From assembly GCF_025698545.1 (NCBI RefSeq), contig NC_068571.1:35621733-35685732 (forward strand): a stretch of DNA of 64,000 nucleotides. The letters run 5' to 3'. Below the pieces are notes generated by a model that had not been told where the DNA came from, searched no databases, and saw nothing but the letters and a program-made list of their open reading frames with translations. Source of the DNA: Gossypium raimondii. Its lineage: Eukaryota > Streptophyta > Magnoliopsida > Malvales > Malvaceae. The translations under genes were made by a program, and so were the position numbers. Below, piece after piece: positions 36,301 to 47,986 of the stretch (its first letter is position 1; every line of letters begins with the position of its first letter).

Positions 36301-39300
36301 TATCTATGAGCATAAGCCATCAAACAATGTGTTTTTTCTATCCCTATGAGCCAAATTCCCTCTACCTCGTGTCTTTAAAGGAGTTCTCTCCTACAGTCAC
36401 ATTTAAGATATCATTTGCAAGTGTCAGTATTTTGTTTCATTCTTTGAAAGATAAGTCCCCTCATTATATGCTATCACAGTCATTTTGCTTTAATGTCTTC
36501 TACCTTCGTTTTACTCCTGTAAAATTCTGTTATATTTGAGCCACAATAAGACTAGTGAAGCCAAACAACTTCCTTGAGAAGATCCATATTAACCATTCTT
36601 AATTTGTTGGAACAGTTTTTCTTGATTGTTAGTGAGCGGAGGAGCTTTTGAAATTTTCTGAGTACTTTAGTTCATTCTTGCTCTAAATTTTTAGTGAGTG
36701 GGTGGAAGGTAAGGCTCCAGAAGGGATGAGAGAAGTTTTTTTTTCTCCAAAAGATCAATAAAAGTACGACTAATAAACTCAAATAATGATTTGGCCAAAA
36801 ACACTAAAATAATAAAAAGAAAGAGAAGAAAAGGAAAGAAATGACGGGAGAAAAGAGAAGAAATTTTAATTATCTTTAATAATAGTAAAAATAAGACATG
36901 ATTTTAGTTGAAATGATAAAGTTAAGGCTTTGAAGACTGTAATTTCTTATGTTCACAGCTTGTCATACGTGGTATTTTTCTAGATATATTCTAGGTTTTA
37001 CTTAAATTTATAGGTTTATATAAAATATAAAAGACAAAACTACCTTCATAGTAATATTTATTTCTTTGTAAAAGAATATATTTTAGTCATTTACCTACTA
37101 AATTGGTGTCTTGTTGACTTGTGAAAGAAAAAGTTAATATTAAAATTATATTTGTAAAAGGATTTTCAATAATTAAATCATAGGTGTAGTGATAAAGTAT
37201 TTGCATATATGTATTCTTTAAGCATGGATTCAATCCTTAGAAATTGCGTTTTAGCTTGTTTTATTTAAGCATTTCATATAAAAAAGAAGATGAAAACATG
37301 ATAATAATATTCTATCCTTTACTAAAATGGCTTTTAAGTAATTTTCCGACATTATTTAAGTATAAATTATATAACTATACTAAAAGACATAAGGACCCTT
37401 ATAAGAATTCTTTTTAATTGTTTTAAAATTTAACTCTTTAATCTTTTCTTTAATTGAGCTGGTGTCACTTGACTCATGACATCAAACTTAGTTGGGAGAT
37501 ATATTAGAAAATTACCAAAATAGGATTTGATCGTCAGGGCAATTGAACTTCTAATCCATTGGGTCAAAAGAATTTACTACTAAACGGTTATGGCTTTTTC
37601 TCTTTCCGTCTTAAATGTTCGCTTGATTTTCACTTTTCATCTTGAAGGTTTAATAGATTTTTAGTTATTATGAAATTGTTGAATAAATATAAAAAAAGTT
37701 AATATTTATGAATGAAAGAGATTTGAGCATAATTTAACGGGTTTACATTAGCAATATTATTTGAATTAATCTTTTAATTTTTAGTTGGTTCATTAATGAT
37801 CTTTTATTTATAATAATTGAATCATATATAATGTGTTTGTTAAACAATTTTTTAAAATTAAATTTCTTTAACAGCCATTTTGTATATTTTGGTTATACCC
37901 TGTTGTTAAGTTAATTTCACAACTTGAGGATTGATAGAAATTAACATTCACGTGAAATATAATTACTTTTTTTTTGGTGGCAGAAATATAAATACTTCTA
38001 AGTATCATAAAATGTGTATAATTTTTTATGCTTTGATACTAACATGCAAAATATAAAAAAACTGTAACATTAATATTGAAATATATGAAATCTTCTTATT
38101 AAAGAAGAAAACCGTTTACTTTAGCATTGCTAGGTAATTTTCTTGCATGTTCTTAAAACAAAATGGTACGAGGCTTGACCTTGTACCAGCCACGACAAGC
38201 AAAATATGTTGGTGAATTGCTGGTGGACATGACAAAATACTTTAAATGACTTTTGGAAAATGCTCCTTCCTATCTATTGGCACAATATCAATTGACCCTT
38301 ATGGAGGGGTGTTTGATGTCTAAGGGTGGACATGGGAAAATACTTTGAATAACTTTCGGAAAATTCTCCTTCCAATCTATTGACACAATATCTATTGATC
38401 CCTATAAAGAGGTGTTTGATGTAAGACCTATGTTACTTGAATTCAGGTACAAATGTCATACAAATATGTCTATTGTGGGTATATTTAATTTTTTTTCTAA
38501 TTTTTTTTACCGATTTAGAGGATCTATAAAGGGTCATATTCCCGCATCCCTATCTAGATATGCATCTGACATTTGTGTCAAACAGAGGTATTTCTAGTAA
38601 TGAAGAGTTGGAGCAACATATTGTAAGACAGCATTGAGGTTAGGGTTGATGGTGATTTTCTGATATGATTTCTTGAGAAAACAAGGAGAAAGTTTGATAA
38701 GTTAAGAGAAAAGCTTCAAAGCTTTTTTAGGATTCATACCTAAGTTTGATTGCATAAGATAGATTACGGAAACAACAACACTAGAAATTTTCTCTGAATA
38801 TTTGCTCATTAGAAAGAGTGCATTTATTTGTAGAAAATCTGAACCTAAAAGAAATTCAAACTTGATTTGAACTAGTATTTTTATTAGGCTTCTAATAAAT
38901 AATTAGACTCTATAAAGAAAGTTCACAACTTAATATTATAACCCAATAAGATAATGAAAAACCTAAGTAAGATTCTAAAAATAAAATCTGCAATCTCCAT
39001 TAAACCAGGAAATTATGACCATACTATTGACACTTAAACATCAAGAAGAAAAAAAATAAAATAAGACTTTAGCTTTCATTTTAGGGGTACAAGAACAGCC
39101 TATGACTTTATTTTATTATTTCCATATACCTACTGATTAGTCCCTTGATTAGCTTAGGTTATAAAAGGTTCTACCATTTTGAAGAAAATAGCCTAGGGTG
39201 TTACTTGAACAAAGTTCAAAGCATTGTTCATACTTGCATTCTTCATGTCTGTGGAACTCTTTCAATGTAGACACACTAGAGCATTTGGCTCAACGGTAAG

Positions 39301-42300
39301 TGCATTAGTTCCCTTCTTAAGCCTGGGTTAAAAGCTCCTTTCCCTCTCTGGAAAAAAAGTTCTTTTCATATGGAGAATCCAGGGAACTAAATCTCCTCCT
39401 AACTACATAGAATTCAAGGACACTCCCATAAAGTCTTTTAATAGATTAGCCTAAGGGGTACCTCTCTTTTCTCTTATCTATAAACTCTAATAAAAAACCA
39501 TTCAAGGTCCTCCATGAAAAGAGCCTCCCATGAATGTTTAACTATCCATCTCCCTCCCTTGCAGACAAATTATTGTTGCTTAAAAGTCTATTATAATCTT
39601 TTGGAAGGATCATTCAACTCCCAAACATTCTATTTCTAACTCAAAACTAAGAATGTAACCACTTATTGTAAACTGAAAAGGCTGAAAAGAGGTGCTAGAA
39701 ATTGAAAAGAGAATTTCTGAATTTTGTCTTATATTTTATGAGAAAAGTACGTACATTATAGTACATAATCTAGGTTAATTAGGGAAATAAATTAAATACA
39801 TAATCAATAAAATATATTTAAAAAATTTGCTATATCTCTTAAAAATATGCTTCTAATCTCTCCTAAAATCTGTCCTAAATCCAATCCGTGATTACAAGGA
39901 ATAAATTAGAGAGTAAATCCTTGAATTAAATTCTTGCTTTTAAATCGGTTCAAGTTGTCAAGTAATAATCAGATACCAATTTTGGATTTGATTAATAATA
40001 TGGTGGACAGTGTCTATTCTCAACTTGGAAATGAAGGTAGTACAAGAGGTCTTAGTTCAATTGATAGGAAACTGGAAGCTAATATTGCTGGTTGACAGTG
40101 AAGGTCGGTAAACCTTGGCCTTTTATTTATTTATGGATCTAAATTTGTCTATTTTTTCTTGGAACTGTTAGGGGTCCACGAGCAAAAAATTTCATTGTAT
40201 TTTTCGAGAATATAATTCAAAATTTAGACCTAACATTTGTTGGTCTTTTGGAGACGAGGGTTAGTGGTTTTAAAGTAGATGCTATTATTGATAATCTGGG
40301 GTTTCAATAGTCTTATCGGGTAGAAGCAATTGATTTTTATGGTGTTATTTAGGTCGGTTGGAAAGAATCGGTTAGGGTGGAGGTAGTTCGTAGCCATCTG
40401 CGGTTTATTTTGGTTCGAGTTTGTAGCAGCTCTCAAGATCACTGTTTTTTTATAGCTTTTGTTTATGCCAGTCCGGATAGAATGAAAAGGAAAATGCTTT
40501 AGAGAGAATTGAAGTCTGTCGTCCCTTCTGAGCCACAGCCATGGATGGCAATTGAAGACTTTAATGCAATCCTTTCCACTAGCGAAAAATAAGGGGGGAG
40601 GGCATAAGGTAGGAGATGTCCGTCTTTTGGTGATTTTGTTGAGTCAATTGATTTGCAAGATTTGGGATTTAGAGGACCATTTTTTACTTGGCACAGAGGA
40701 GGAATTTTTGAAAGACTTGATAGAGCTCTTGGAAATGATGCTTGGGTAAGGGTGTTTCCGAACTGTTTGGTTACTAATCTTCCAAGACTTAAATCGAATC
40801 ATAGGCCTCTTTGTCTTTCTCTAAGGCCAAAGATTAATTTGCCAAGAGGTTGGTCTTTTCGTTTCCTTGCTGGATGGACTGAACATTCAAATTTTTTTGA
40901 GTTTGTCAAAGAGAAGTGAAAATTTAATGGTAGTATGTTTGATTCCCTTGCTTAGTTCTCTGCTAGTATCAAATATTGGAACAAATCGATTTATGAGCAC
41001 ATTGGCACTCATAAAAGAAAATTGATTAGTACTTTATTTGGTATTAAAAAAAAGATGGAACATTCGGATTCTGATTACTTACTTTAATAGGAGATGGAGT
41101 TAAGAGAGGAATTAGAGTCTGTACTTCATCGTGAAGAATTATTGTGGAAACAAGAAACTTGATGTGACTGGCTTAGTTTGGGAGATCGGAATACTAGATT
41201 TTTCCATAGCCGTACGATTCAAAGGAGGAAGTTCAATCGAATTAATGTCTTTCGAAATCAAGTTGGAGAATGGATTTAGGACCCAGAGGATATTCAGGAT
41301 GAAACGATTAATTACTTCCAGAAGTTATATGGGGAAGTGTCGATATCAATGAGAGGTTTACCACCTAGCTTATTCCCACAGCTCGATTAGTGTGACAAAC
41401 TTTCTCAGTAAAACAGTTTCGGATGAGGAAATAAGAATTGCTCTCATCGATATGGCTCTTTTGTAGGCTCCGGGGAGTGATGGTTTTCACGTCTTATTTT
41501 TCCAAAATAGTGGGGAGTGGTTGGAAGCACTATTTGTGATTGGGTGAAGAGGGTCTTTGATGGTGAAATTATTGATCCGGGGTTAAATAATACTCTTATT
41601 GTCCTTATCCCTAAGGTCTCTAATCCAGAGAATCTTTCACAATTTCGTCCTATAAGTCTTTGTTCTGCCTTATACAAGTTGATTATGAAGATTATAGCTA
41701 ATCGTTTCAAAATGGTTTCTCTTAAAATCATTGCACAACAGCAAGTCGATTTTATAGCAGGAAGGAACATTTCAGATAACATCATAATTGCGCAGGAGCT
41801 TTTCCACTCTATGAGAGGGAAACAAAATAAGAAACGATGGATGACTGTCAAAATCGATTTGGAGAAAGCATATAGCAGGGTTTGTTAGGGCTTCATTGAT
41901 GTTTCCCAAAAATCGGTTGGTATACCGGATTATCTTAGAAAGGTAATCATGTCAGCTATTTCTAATTCCACTATGTAGATTTTGTGGAATGGGGGTTTCT
42001 ACGCAAATGTTAAACCAGCTAGAGGGATTCGGCAAAGGTAACCTTTGTCTTGTCTCCATACCTGTTCGTGCTTTGTATGGAATGGTTGGGTCATAGTATT
42101 TATTCAGCTATTTGTAGTGGTAGATGGTATCTCATTCGGCTATCTTGATTTGGATCGAAGTTATCTCACATTTTCTTTGTTGATGACCTGGTTATCTTTT
42201 CTAAAGCAGATTTGAAACAAGCTCGAGTTCTTAAGGAAACTCTGAATAATTTTTGTGCTTTTTTGGGGCATCAGGTCAACGCTTGCGAGACTAATATTTT

Positions 42301-45300
42301 CTTTTCTAGTGGTGTTGATGAGGAGCTAAGGGACAGGATTAGCTCTATACTTGAATTTCAAAAGGTGCATAATCTCGGAACTTATCTGGGAGTGCTTTTA
42401 TTTCATGATAAAGTGACGAGTAGTACTTTGAGGTTTGTGGTTGATATAATTGGGACGCCAGACAACTCTCTCTTGCAGGTAGAGTTACTTTAGCGCAATC
42501 TGTACTCCTTTTTATACCTAATTATTTTATACAATCCATGATGTTACCCAAATGCATTTGTGCGGAAATCGAGAGTTTATTCAGACAATTTATTTGGGGA
42601 GCACCAAATCGAAAGAAGATGAATTTAGTCAACTGGGGTTCTGTGTGTCAACCTCATGCTTGTGATGGTCTTGGATTTCAGCACTTGGAGGACCAAAATG
42701 CTTCATTTTTGATGAAGTTGGGTTGGGTTCATATTCTTCATTCGAAGCATGGCATGAAGGAGAAGATGCCAGACAGTATAGTGAGAGGGAGGTGTTCTTT
42801 TCTTTGGAGAGCTCTTGCTAAGATATGGCTTTTACTTTGTGAAAATTTAGTGTGGTCTGTAGGAGATGGTCGTTCTGTTTGGTGTTGGAAGCATTCTTGG
42901 ATACCACACTTAACGAAATGTTAATCTTCTCATGGTAATCTTGTACCAGACTGTCGACTTAACAAAATGGTAACAGGAGAAAGTACATGAAATCTTGAAC
43001 TATTCCGTGTATGGCTATCAGAGGAATCTATTAAAAGAATTGTGAGCATACACTTTCCCCATCCTTCAGAGGGTTCGAATCGAATCACTTGGTTGAATAC
43101 TCATAGGGTCATTCTTTGTTAAAAGTGCGTATCAGACTATTTGGAAGAATTCGTGGAACACTAGAAAGAGTAGGTAGAAAGTCCCTTGGATGTATAAAGG
43201 TCCACAATGTGTCCGGTTGTTCCTTTGGTTTGTTTTTAAGCAACGAATCCTTACTAATGAGGAAAGAGTACGACGAGGAATTGGACAAGATCCCTCTTGC
43301 TCGTTTTGCCACAATGAGTTAAAAGATATTTTACATGTGTTTAGAGATTGCCCAACCGCTAAAGAGGTTTGGAGTCAAGTTGTGCCTAATAGCAAACAGG
43401 GTAATTTTTACTTCAAAAATTTAATTGAGTGGTTGGAAAATAATTTAAATGATAATTTATGGATGCTTAATATGGGGATTAGTTGGTCTTGCTTAATTGG
43501 ATTGATTGTTTGGTGTCTTTGGAAAAATAGAAACTTATTCATTTTTCAAGGAATACCTTGGAATTCTAGTGAGATTGTAAAAGTTTCTATTAGTTGGGCG
43601 AAACAATATGTCTTGGCTAATATGAAGAACTCATCTGGACAACATGTAACCGAAGTAGGCCATCCTTCTATAGGAAATTGGTGTCACTTACATACTGATG
43701 GGGTGGTTAAGCCAAGTGCAGGTTTTGCTTCGGCAGGGAGAGTGGTGCGTGATCATAATGGAAGGTGGATCCTTGAATATAATCATTATTTGGGAGAGTG
43801 TTCAGTGTTTGATGCTGAACTGTGAGGGATTTTGGAGGGTCAATTGCTCATTCACAGGTGAGGTCTTGATAAAGTGATCATATGCACTAATAGCCTAGAG
43901 GTGGTCAAAGTTATTCAAGATGGGAATTGACAGTTTCGAATTCTTCCTTGGTAAGGAGAATGGAAGTTTTAGAGCATAGTTAGCTTTCAAAGTTTGTTAT
44001 CGTCTTGTAATGATATCATTTGCTTAGATTTTCGATTTAAGCGTTTGTTTTATTTTATTCACCAAAAAAAAATAACTCTGTGAAGAGCACCAAAAAATTC
44101 AATGAATAAATGTCACAAGAAGCCAATTTGGCTCTAATACCATGTTGTGAACTGAAATGGATTGAAAAGATGTGTCAGAAACTGAAAAGAGAAATTCTAA
44201 TTCTGTCTTGTATGTACGGAGTTAATAGAATGTACATATGCATTTTACAAAACCTAGGCTAATTAGGGAAACAAACTAAATACAGGATCAATAATTTATC
44301 TAGAAAATATCTGTTGCCAATCTCTACTAAAGTCTCCCCTATATCCAATCCTTGATTACAAGGAATGAATCAGAAAATAAATTCCTGAATTTAATTCCTG
44401 CATTCTTTTTACAGTTTTCCCACATCACTCCATACATTATTTTGGTCCTTTTCATCCCTCTATCCCCCTTTTCACATCATAACTGATTGTCAACTGGAGC
44501 TTTTTAGATACTTAAGTTTTGCACTGGAGGCTTTTATGTTCCATAAAAGCACTTGTCTATCCACCTAAGAAAACCATAAGAGATTTTTTCAAACAATGAT
44601 GTAGAGAACAACATCCTCTCTTTCAATCAAACAGTTAAATCTAACAGGCAATGCTAGGTTGATGAATACCTTTGCTTTTTGAGGATTTCTGGTTTTAAAA
44701 TGGCTTAACACATAGGAGTCAGTGAAATGATAACAATTTTACAGATTAGGGTAATAATGTAATCTTAGGATTTAAAATATTCAAATAAAGTTGTTATTAT
44801 CTTTTATCCTAGTTTTGAATTGTTTTAAATTATTGTTTTTATATTTTAAATGTAATTTATGCTTACCTCTATAAATATAGGTTTCTATTAATAAATCAAG
44901 TGGAGTCACTCCATAAGCATCCCATTACTTCCATATGGTATTCGAGCCTTTTGTCTAATGACATGGTTTCGATCTTGGCCTATATGCCTTTTTTTAATCC
45001 TTTCGCTCAACGAGCATATTCTTGCATTTTCATATAGCTCCAACTATTTACTTTTTTCGGCAGAAACAACACCAACTGTTATTCACCAAAACCAACCAAT
45101 CAAGCCTTGCCTAATGGATGTCAAACTACATCTTAAATTCAGTTCTATGTTGTCGTAACTCACAACAAGAGTTCATCATTTCAACGTCCTCAATTGAAAA
45201 ATCCACCTTTTTTTACCATCAATCTTGTGGGGGCATAATAACGCAATCTTAGGATTTATTGTCATCATCAATCCAAGATTGTTGCTCTACCGACCATCAA

Positions 45301-46816
45301 TCTTGCGGGGTATAATCATCTATGCCTACCTCTATAAATAAAGGTTTCTGTTAATAAATCTGTTAATAAATCAAGTGGAGTCATTCCATAAGCCTTCCAT
45401 TACTTCAATATAGGGGTGTGAACTTCAATGTTCAGTATGCATTTTCGCTGTTGTGCAGTGATTGGATTATTTGTTCTTGTCAATTGGCCTTTGCAGTCTT
45501 TTGTATAACGAGAATTATTAGCTACTATATGTGGCTTATTCATTGTATGCAATTCAAGCTTGCTTTACATGTTCACTAATTGTTTCAACTTCTTCCCCAC
45601 CTGAATGGTTGCAAAGATTATCACCATATATCAAGTACCCTTGTGTTGGCCTTAATTCATAATGGTAAAATGATATAAATGATTTTTTTCCCCACTAGCA
45701 AGACTTGCTATCAATATGGTGCGTAACTGCCCAGCCTTTTAGGATGAGACACTTGCCATTGTACTGAAAATATTTGATCAAATATTTCCCTTTTTCCATC
45801 TAGGCTTAAGAAGCATTGATGCACCTGAAACTAGTTTCTAGTATTAGCTGCTCCTTCAAATATTGAATCTTCTAAAACACTAACAATTTCACAAATCACC
45901 ATGGGACCTGTTCTCTAGGTTTCTTTCAAGTAGAACAACTACTTACTCTTGCAATGAATGTGGTGATATGCACAAGCCTTATAATTTAGAAAGGTGAAGA
46001 AAACTGAATTGACTTGATCTTTAGACTGAAACTTGAGGCTTGACTGCACACCTGACACCATCAAGAGTTTATGATTCCTTCAGTTTAAGATGTTGGCACA
46101 AACATTTTTCTATTGCCCTAATAATAAATTTCTTTGCAATATTCCTTCATAACAGTGAATAAGGTTTAGTTTTTATGTGAAACTTGCAATGTTCTATTTA
46201 AAAGTGATTAAAAAATGGTCAAAGTGGATAGATTGGAATGCAGTGGTTGAATAAATAACAAAACAGCATTCATTTGGAATAGTATCTATATACGATTTAT
46301 TCAGTCATTGTTCAACCTTGAAAATTGGCATAATTTTTTTTCGTGCCTATTTTAATTGTAAGTTCAAACTTTTTCAAGTTATTTAAAAATTTGGATTCCC
46401 AATTTATTGAAGATTTTTCATGTATTAAAGGATTTTGCTGTGAGGCAAAGAAAATAGTTTCTGATAACATATTACTAGAATAGAGAAACTTTAATGGAAA
46501 CAGGAGTAAGGGGAATTGGGAGCTAATTTTTCCGTCACTCAATATCAATGTAGGTTCTAGGAGTGCCCTTTTCTCGGCTACAGATCCCCAGGTTCCAGAG
46601 TACTGTGAGTTGCTGAAAGCCGATGAGTGGCCCGTTTGTGCATTCATTTCCCAAGACTGTCGTCCGACAAATCCTTCTGAAGAAGCACACAGTGTCGAGA
46701 CTTCATTCGAAGTGTGGGAGAAGACATTGGAGATGATTGGCCTTCCTTCAGATGCTGTGGAGAGACTCATTGAAGGTAAGGAAGTCAAATGTCGATACGG
46801 AACTCAAAATGACTAG
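30387..46816 (+). CDS. FEY: FEY (FOREVER YOUNG)-type short-chain dehydrogenase/reductase
   Basis: The six exons are join(30387..30807,30886..31022,31652..31753,33474..33566,34480..34552,46554..46816), 362 residues, all with GT/AG borders and matched phase. It matches the plant FEY family, a short-chain dehydrogenase/reductase needed in Arabidopsis for normal leaf positioning and meristem growth; its substrate is not settled. Visible motifs: hydrophobic N-terminal [17 protein letters not shown]; cofactor loop TGSTSGIG (about residue 50); NNAG; NVNSV with the catalytic-type Ser; YTSSK (YxxxK). The family's C-terminal signature [15 protein letters not shown] through RLIEGK and CRYG lies entirely in the last exon. 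The ATG at 30387 is the first in frame; an upstream GTG run is not a start. The final intron (34553-46553) is 12 kb and full of transposons, yet splice sites and frame are intact, so I take the gene as functional. Confidence 0.92.
30808..30885 (+). other. 78-nt stop-free, in-frame intron of the FEY gene
   Basis: The donor GTTCGT and acceptor TATGCAG remove exactly 26 codons and restore IGEPQKFS, which matches the family's uninterrupted sequence. Because it is a multiple of three and contains no stop, an open frame runs through it, and retention would insert 26 hydrophobic/aromatic-rich residues right after the NNAG motif region. Confidence 0.8.
32150..33250. repeat. Diverged ~85-bp direct repeat within a FEY intron
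   Basis: A block at about 32150-32236 (GAGACCCCCGAGTTAAAT..., CAAATGATTGGGATGT...) recurs at about 33175-33258 (GAGACCTCCTAGTTAAAA..., CAACAATTGGGATGT...). The sequence between is non-coding intron DNA. Confidence 0.55.
36900..37010 (+). repeat. SINE-like relic
   Basis: A-box-like TAGTTGAAATGATAAAG (about 36905-36921) opens a short non-coding stretch in the style of tRNA-derived plant SINEs. The B box is degenerate. Confidence 0.3.
37184..37290 (+). repeat. SINE-like relic with A and B boxes
   Basis: An A-box-like TAGGTGTAGTGATAAAG near 37189 and a good B-box-like GGATTCAATCC (about 37226-37236) are spaced as in tRNA-derived SINEs. It cannot fold as a tRNA, and there is no coding capacity. 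Confidence 0.4.
38222..38423. repeat. 103-bp tandem duplication in the FEY intron
   Basis: Copy 1 starts GGTGGACATGACAAAATACT at 38222 and copy 2 starts GGTGGACATGGGAAAATACT at 38325. They remain alignable to GTGTTTGATGT at each end, with about ten to fifteen substitutions. Confidence 0.85.
39265..39400 (+). repeat. SINE-like relic
   Basis: TGGCTCAACGG (about 39278-39288) is a close A-box match, and GGGTTAAAAGCTC about 45 bases on is a degenerate B box. The spacing and flanking sequence fit a tRNA-derived SINE rather than a tRNA gene. Confidence 0.4.
39664..44424 (-). mobile_element. Copia-like LTR pair enclosing a LINE
   Basis: A ~280-bp stretch at 39664-39950 and one at 44143-44424 are diverged direct repeats; both carry GATTACAAGGAAT and a start like TGTTGTGAACTGAAA or TATTGTAAACTGAAA. 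A minus-strand primer binding site TGGTATTAGAGCC abuts the right copy (44142-44130), which makes these LTRs of a minus-oriented Copia-type or TRIM-like element. Possible target duplication: CCACT (39659-39663) and TCACT (44425-44429). Almost all of its interior is now a LINE; no Copia polyprotein is seen. Confidence 0.55.
40000..44075 (+). pseudogene. LINE (non-LTR retrotransposon), nearly full length, decayed
   Basis: Domain order is that of a plant L1-type element. The endonuclease runs from about 40140 (SIFSWNC-like start) to about 40920, including [20 protein letters not shown]. Reverse transcriptase spans about 41440-42700: [40 protein letters not shown], then the catalytic [11 protein letters not shown] near 42174-42205. 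The zinc-binding segment, with [11 protein letters not shown] and [19 protein letters not shown], is near 43190-43390. The RNase H segment begins about 43680 ([22 protein letters not shown]). A short A tract at about 44063-44073 ends it. Stops and frameshifts break both reading frames. It has the same orientation as the FEY gene whose intron it occupies. Confidence 0.85.
44729..45407 (+). mobile_element. TRIM retrotransposon (~680 bp)
   Basis: The right part of the 5' LTR (CTATAAATATAGGTTTCTATTAATAAATCAAGTGG region, to 44933) recurs near 45330-45407 as the 3' LTR. A primer binding site TGGTATTCGAGCC lies at 44936-44948 just inside the first copy. A purine tract TTGTGGGGG (about 45225-45233) precedes the start of the second. 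The interior is only ~290 bp and codes for nothing, so the frame at 44958-45158 is discarded. The left limit is approximate. Confidence 0.6.
45408..46553. other. Right part of the 12-kb FEY intron
   Basis: Non-coding intron sequence ending in the acceptor ATCAATGTAG before the last FEY exon. No repeat or gene is recognised in it. Confidence 0.5.
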
Positions 46817-47986
46817 TTTCCACAGAAGAAAAAGTAGGTTTGCTACAGATCTTGGACGTTCATTTTTCTATATGAAGCCATTCTATTGGTGGCGAAAGGT
46901 TAGAGCTTACATCATATCATTTGGTTCCATTTTCGGGTACTATTATTGTTGTTATCATTATCAGGCTTGTCCTCATGAGGGTATGCTCCCCTAAAGTATT
47001 CGATACACAGTGGACTGTTTGAGAATTATATGGGATTCAGTTGAATCTTGGATGTAACATTTTACACCAAGTTGTATTCTCCTAATAGACTAATTTATAA
47101 ATGTAGACAAGATATCTGCAGCTGTTTCTGAATCTAACTCTTCACATGCTTCAGCTAGACCTGTCAATTTGTATGCTTGTTCCATATTTTATTTTATTTT
47201 GTCAGTCTTATGCTTAAGAATAGTGGTAGTCTAATTTGTGGAGTTGGAAACTCTATATAATTTCTTTTAAATCTAAATCTTAATATATGCCAATTTTTTA
47301 AATAGAAATCCGATACCTGCATTGAATATTTTATGTTCATTGTGTTTAAACAACCCATTTGGTGGTTACTCTATATACAATAAAATGTTTATTTTTCTTA
47401 ATATGTTTATTTTTATAAGTTTTTTTTTTGAAGTACATGCTAAACTTTTATAAAGCTTTTTGATGTTTATGAAATAAAGTTATTTAAAAATATTTTATAA
47501 AATTAAAGCATTCTCATAAAAATAAAACCAAATAAAATTGGCATTAAAATAATATATTTGAATTTTTTAAAAATTTGGGGTTTTTTCTTAAAATATATGT
47601 ATCAATGAAATTTGAAAAAAAAGATATTAGTTGAAAACAATGCTTATCATAATTGTAATTTTATTTTTTGAGTAGGACCCAAAACAATTTGGTGACTAAT
47701 TAATTATACAAAATAAATATTATTTTAAAAATTAAAAGTTGAATCCGGATGTAGTAATAATAATAAACAGATCAATCAGCTAATGCATTAATTAGCTGTG
47801 TAAGCGTTACATTGTAAACTGTCCCACGTTTTATATTAAATTAAAAAAGGTAGAGCAAATTCATTCCCATTGTCACAAGACAAAACAGGTAAGCAAAAGA
47901 GCAAGGCATGATTGAAGGATTTCAATGAATAGTAGTAGTAAACCAAGAAAAAAACAGAAGCATCCTGGAAATCTTTTGAACAAAAG
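46817..47986. other. FEY 3' end and NIPA promoter region
   Basis: Follows the FEY stop codon. The first several hundred bases should be its 3' untranslated region and terminator, and the last ~150 bases (from about 47830) the leader of the next plus-strand gene. The middle is AT-rich and featureless. Confidence 0.5.

Larger units (their letters stand above)
34553..39658. other. Left part of the 12-kb FEY intron
   Basis: AT-rich, non-coding sequence holding three SINE-like relics and a 103-bp tandem duplication (listed separately). The frames at 35995-36249 and 36306-36539 show no convincing family resemblance and no splice context. They are left out. Confidence 0.5.

Noticed and set aside
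36306..36539. 77-residue frame in the FEY intron
   Set aside because: No family motif, no splice context, and composition like the surrounding intron.
37184..37290. Possible tRNA gene, because of A- and B-box-like motifs
   Set aside because: No cloverleaf can be formed and no acceptor-stem pairing is seen. A tRNA-derived SINE relic fits better. The same applies to 640-725 and 39265-39400.
44958..45158. Small protein frame after the NxxSSNYL-like stretch
   Set aside because: It falls in the internal region of a TRIM element, between its priming site and purine tract.
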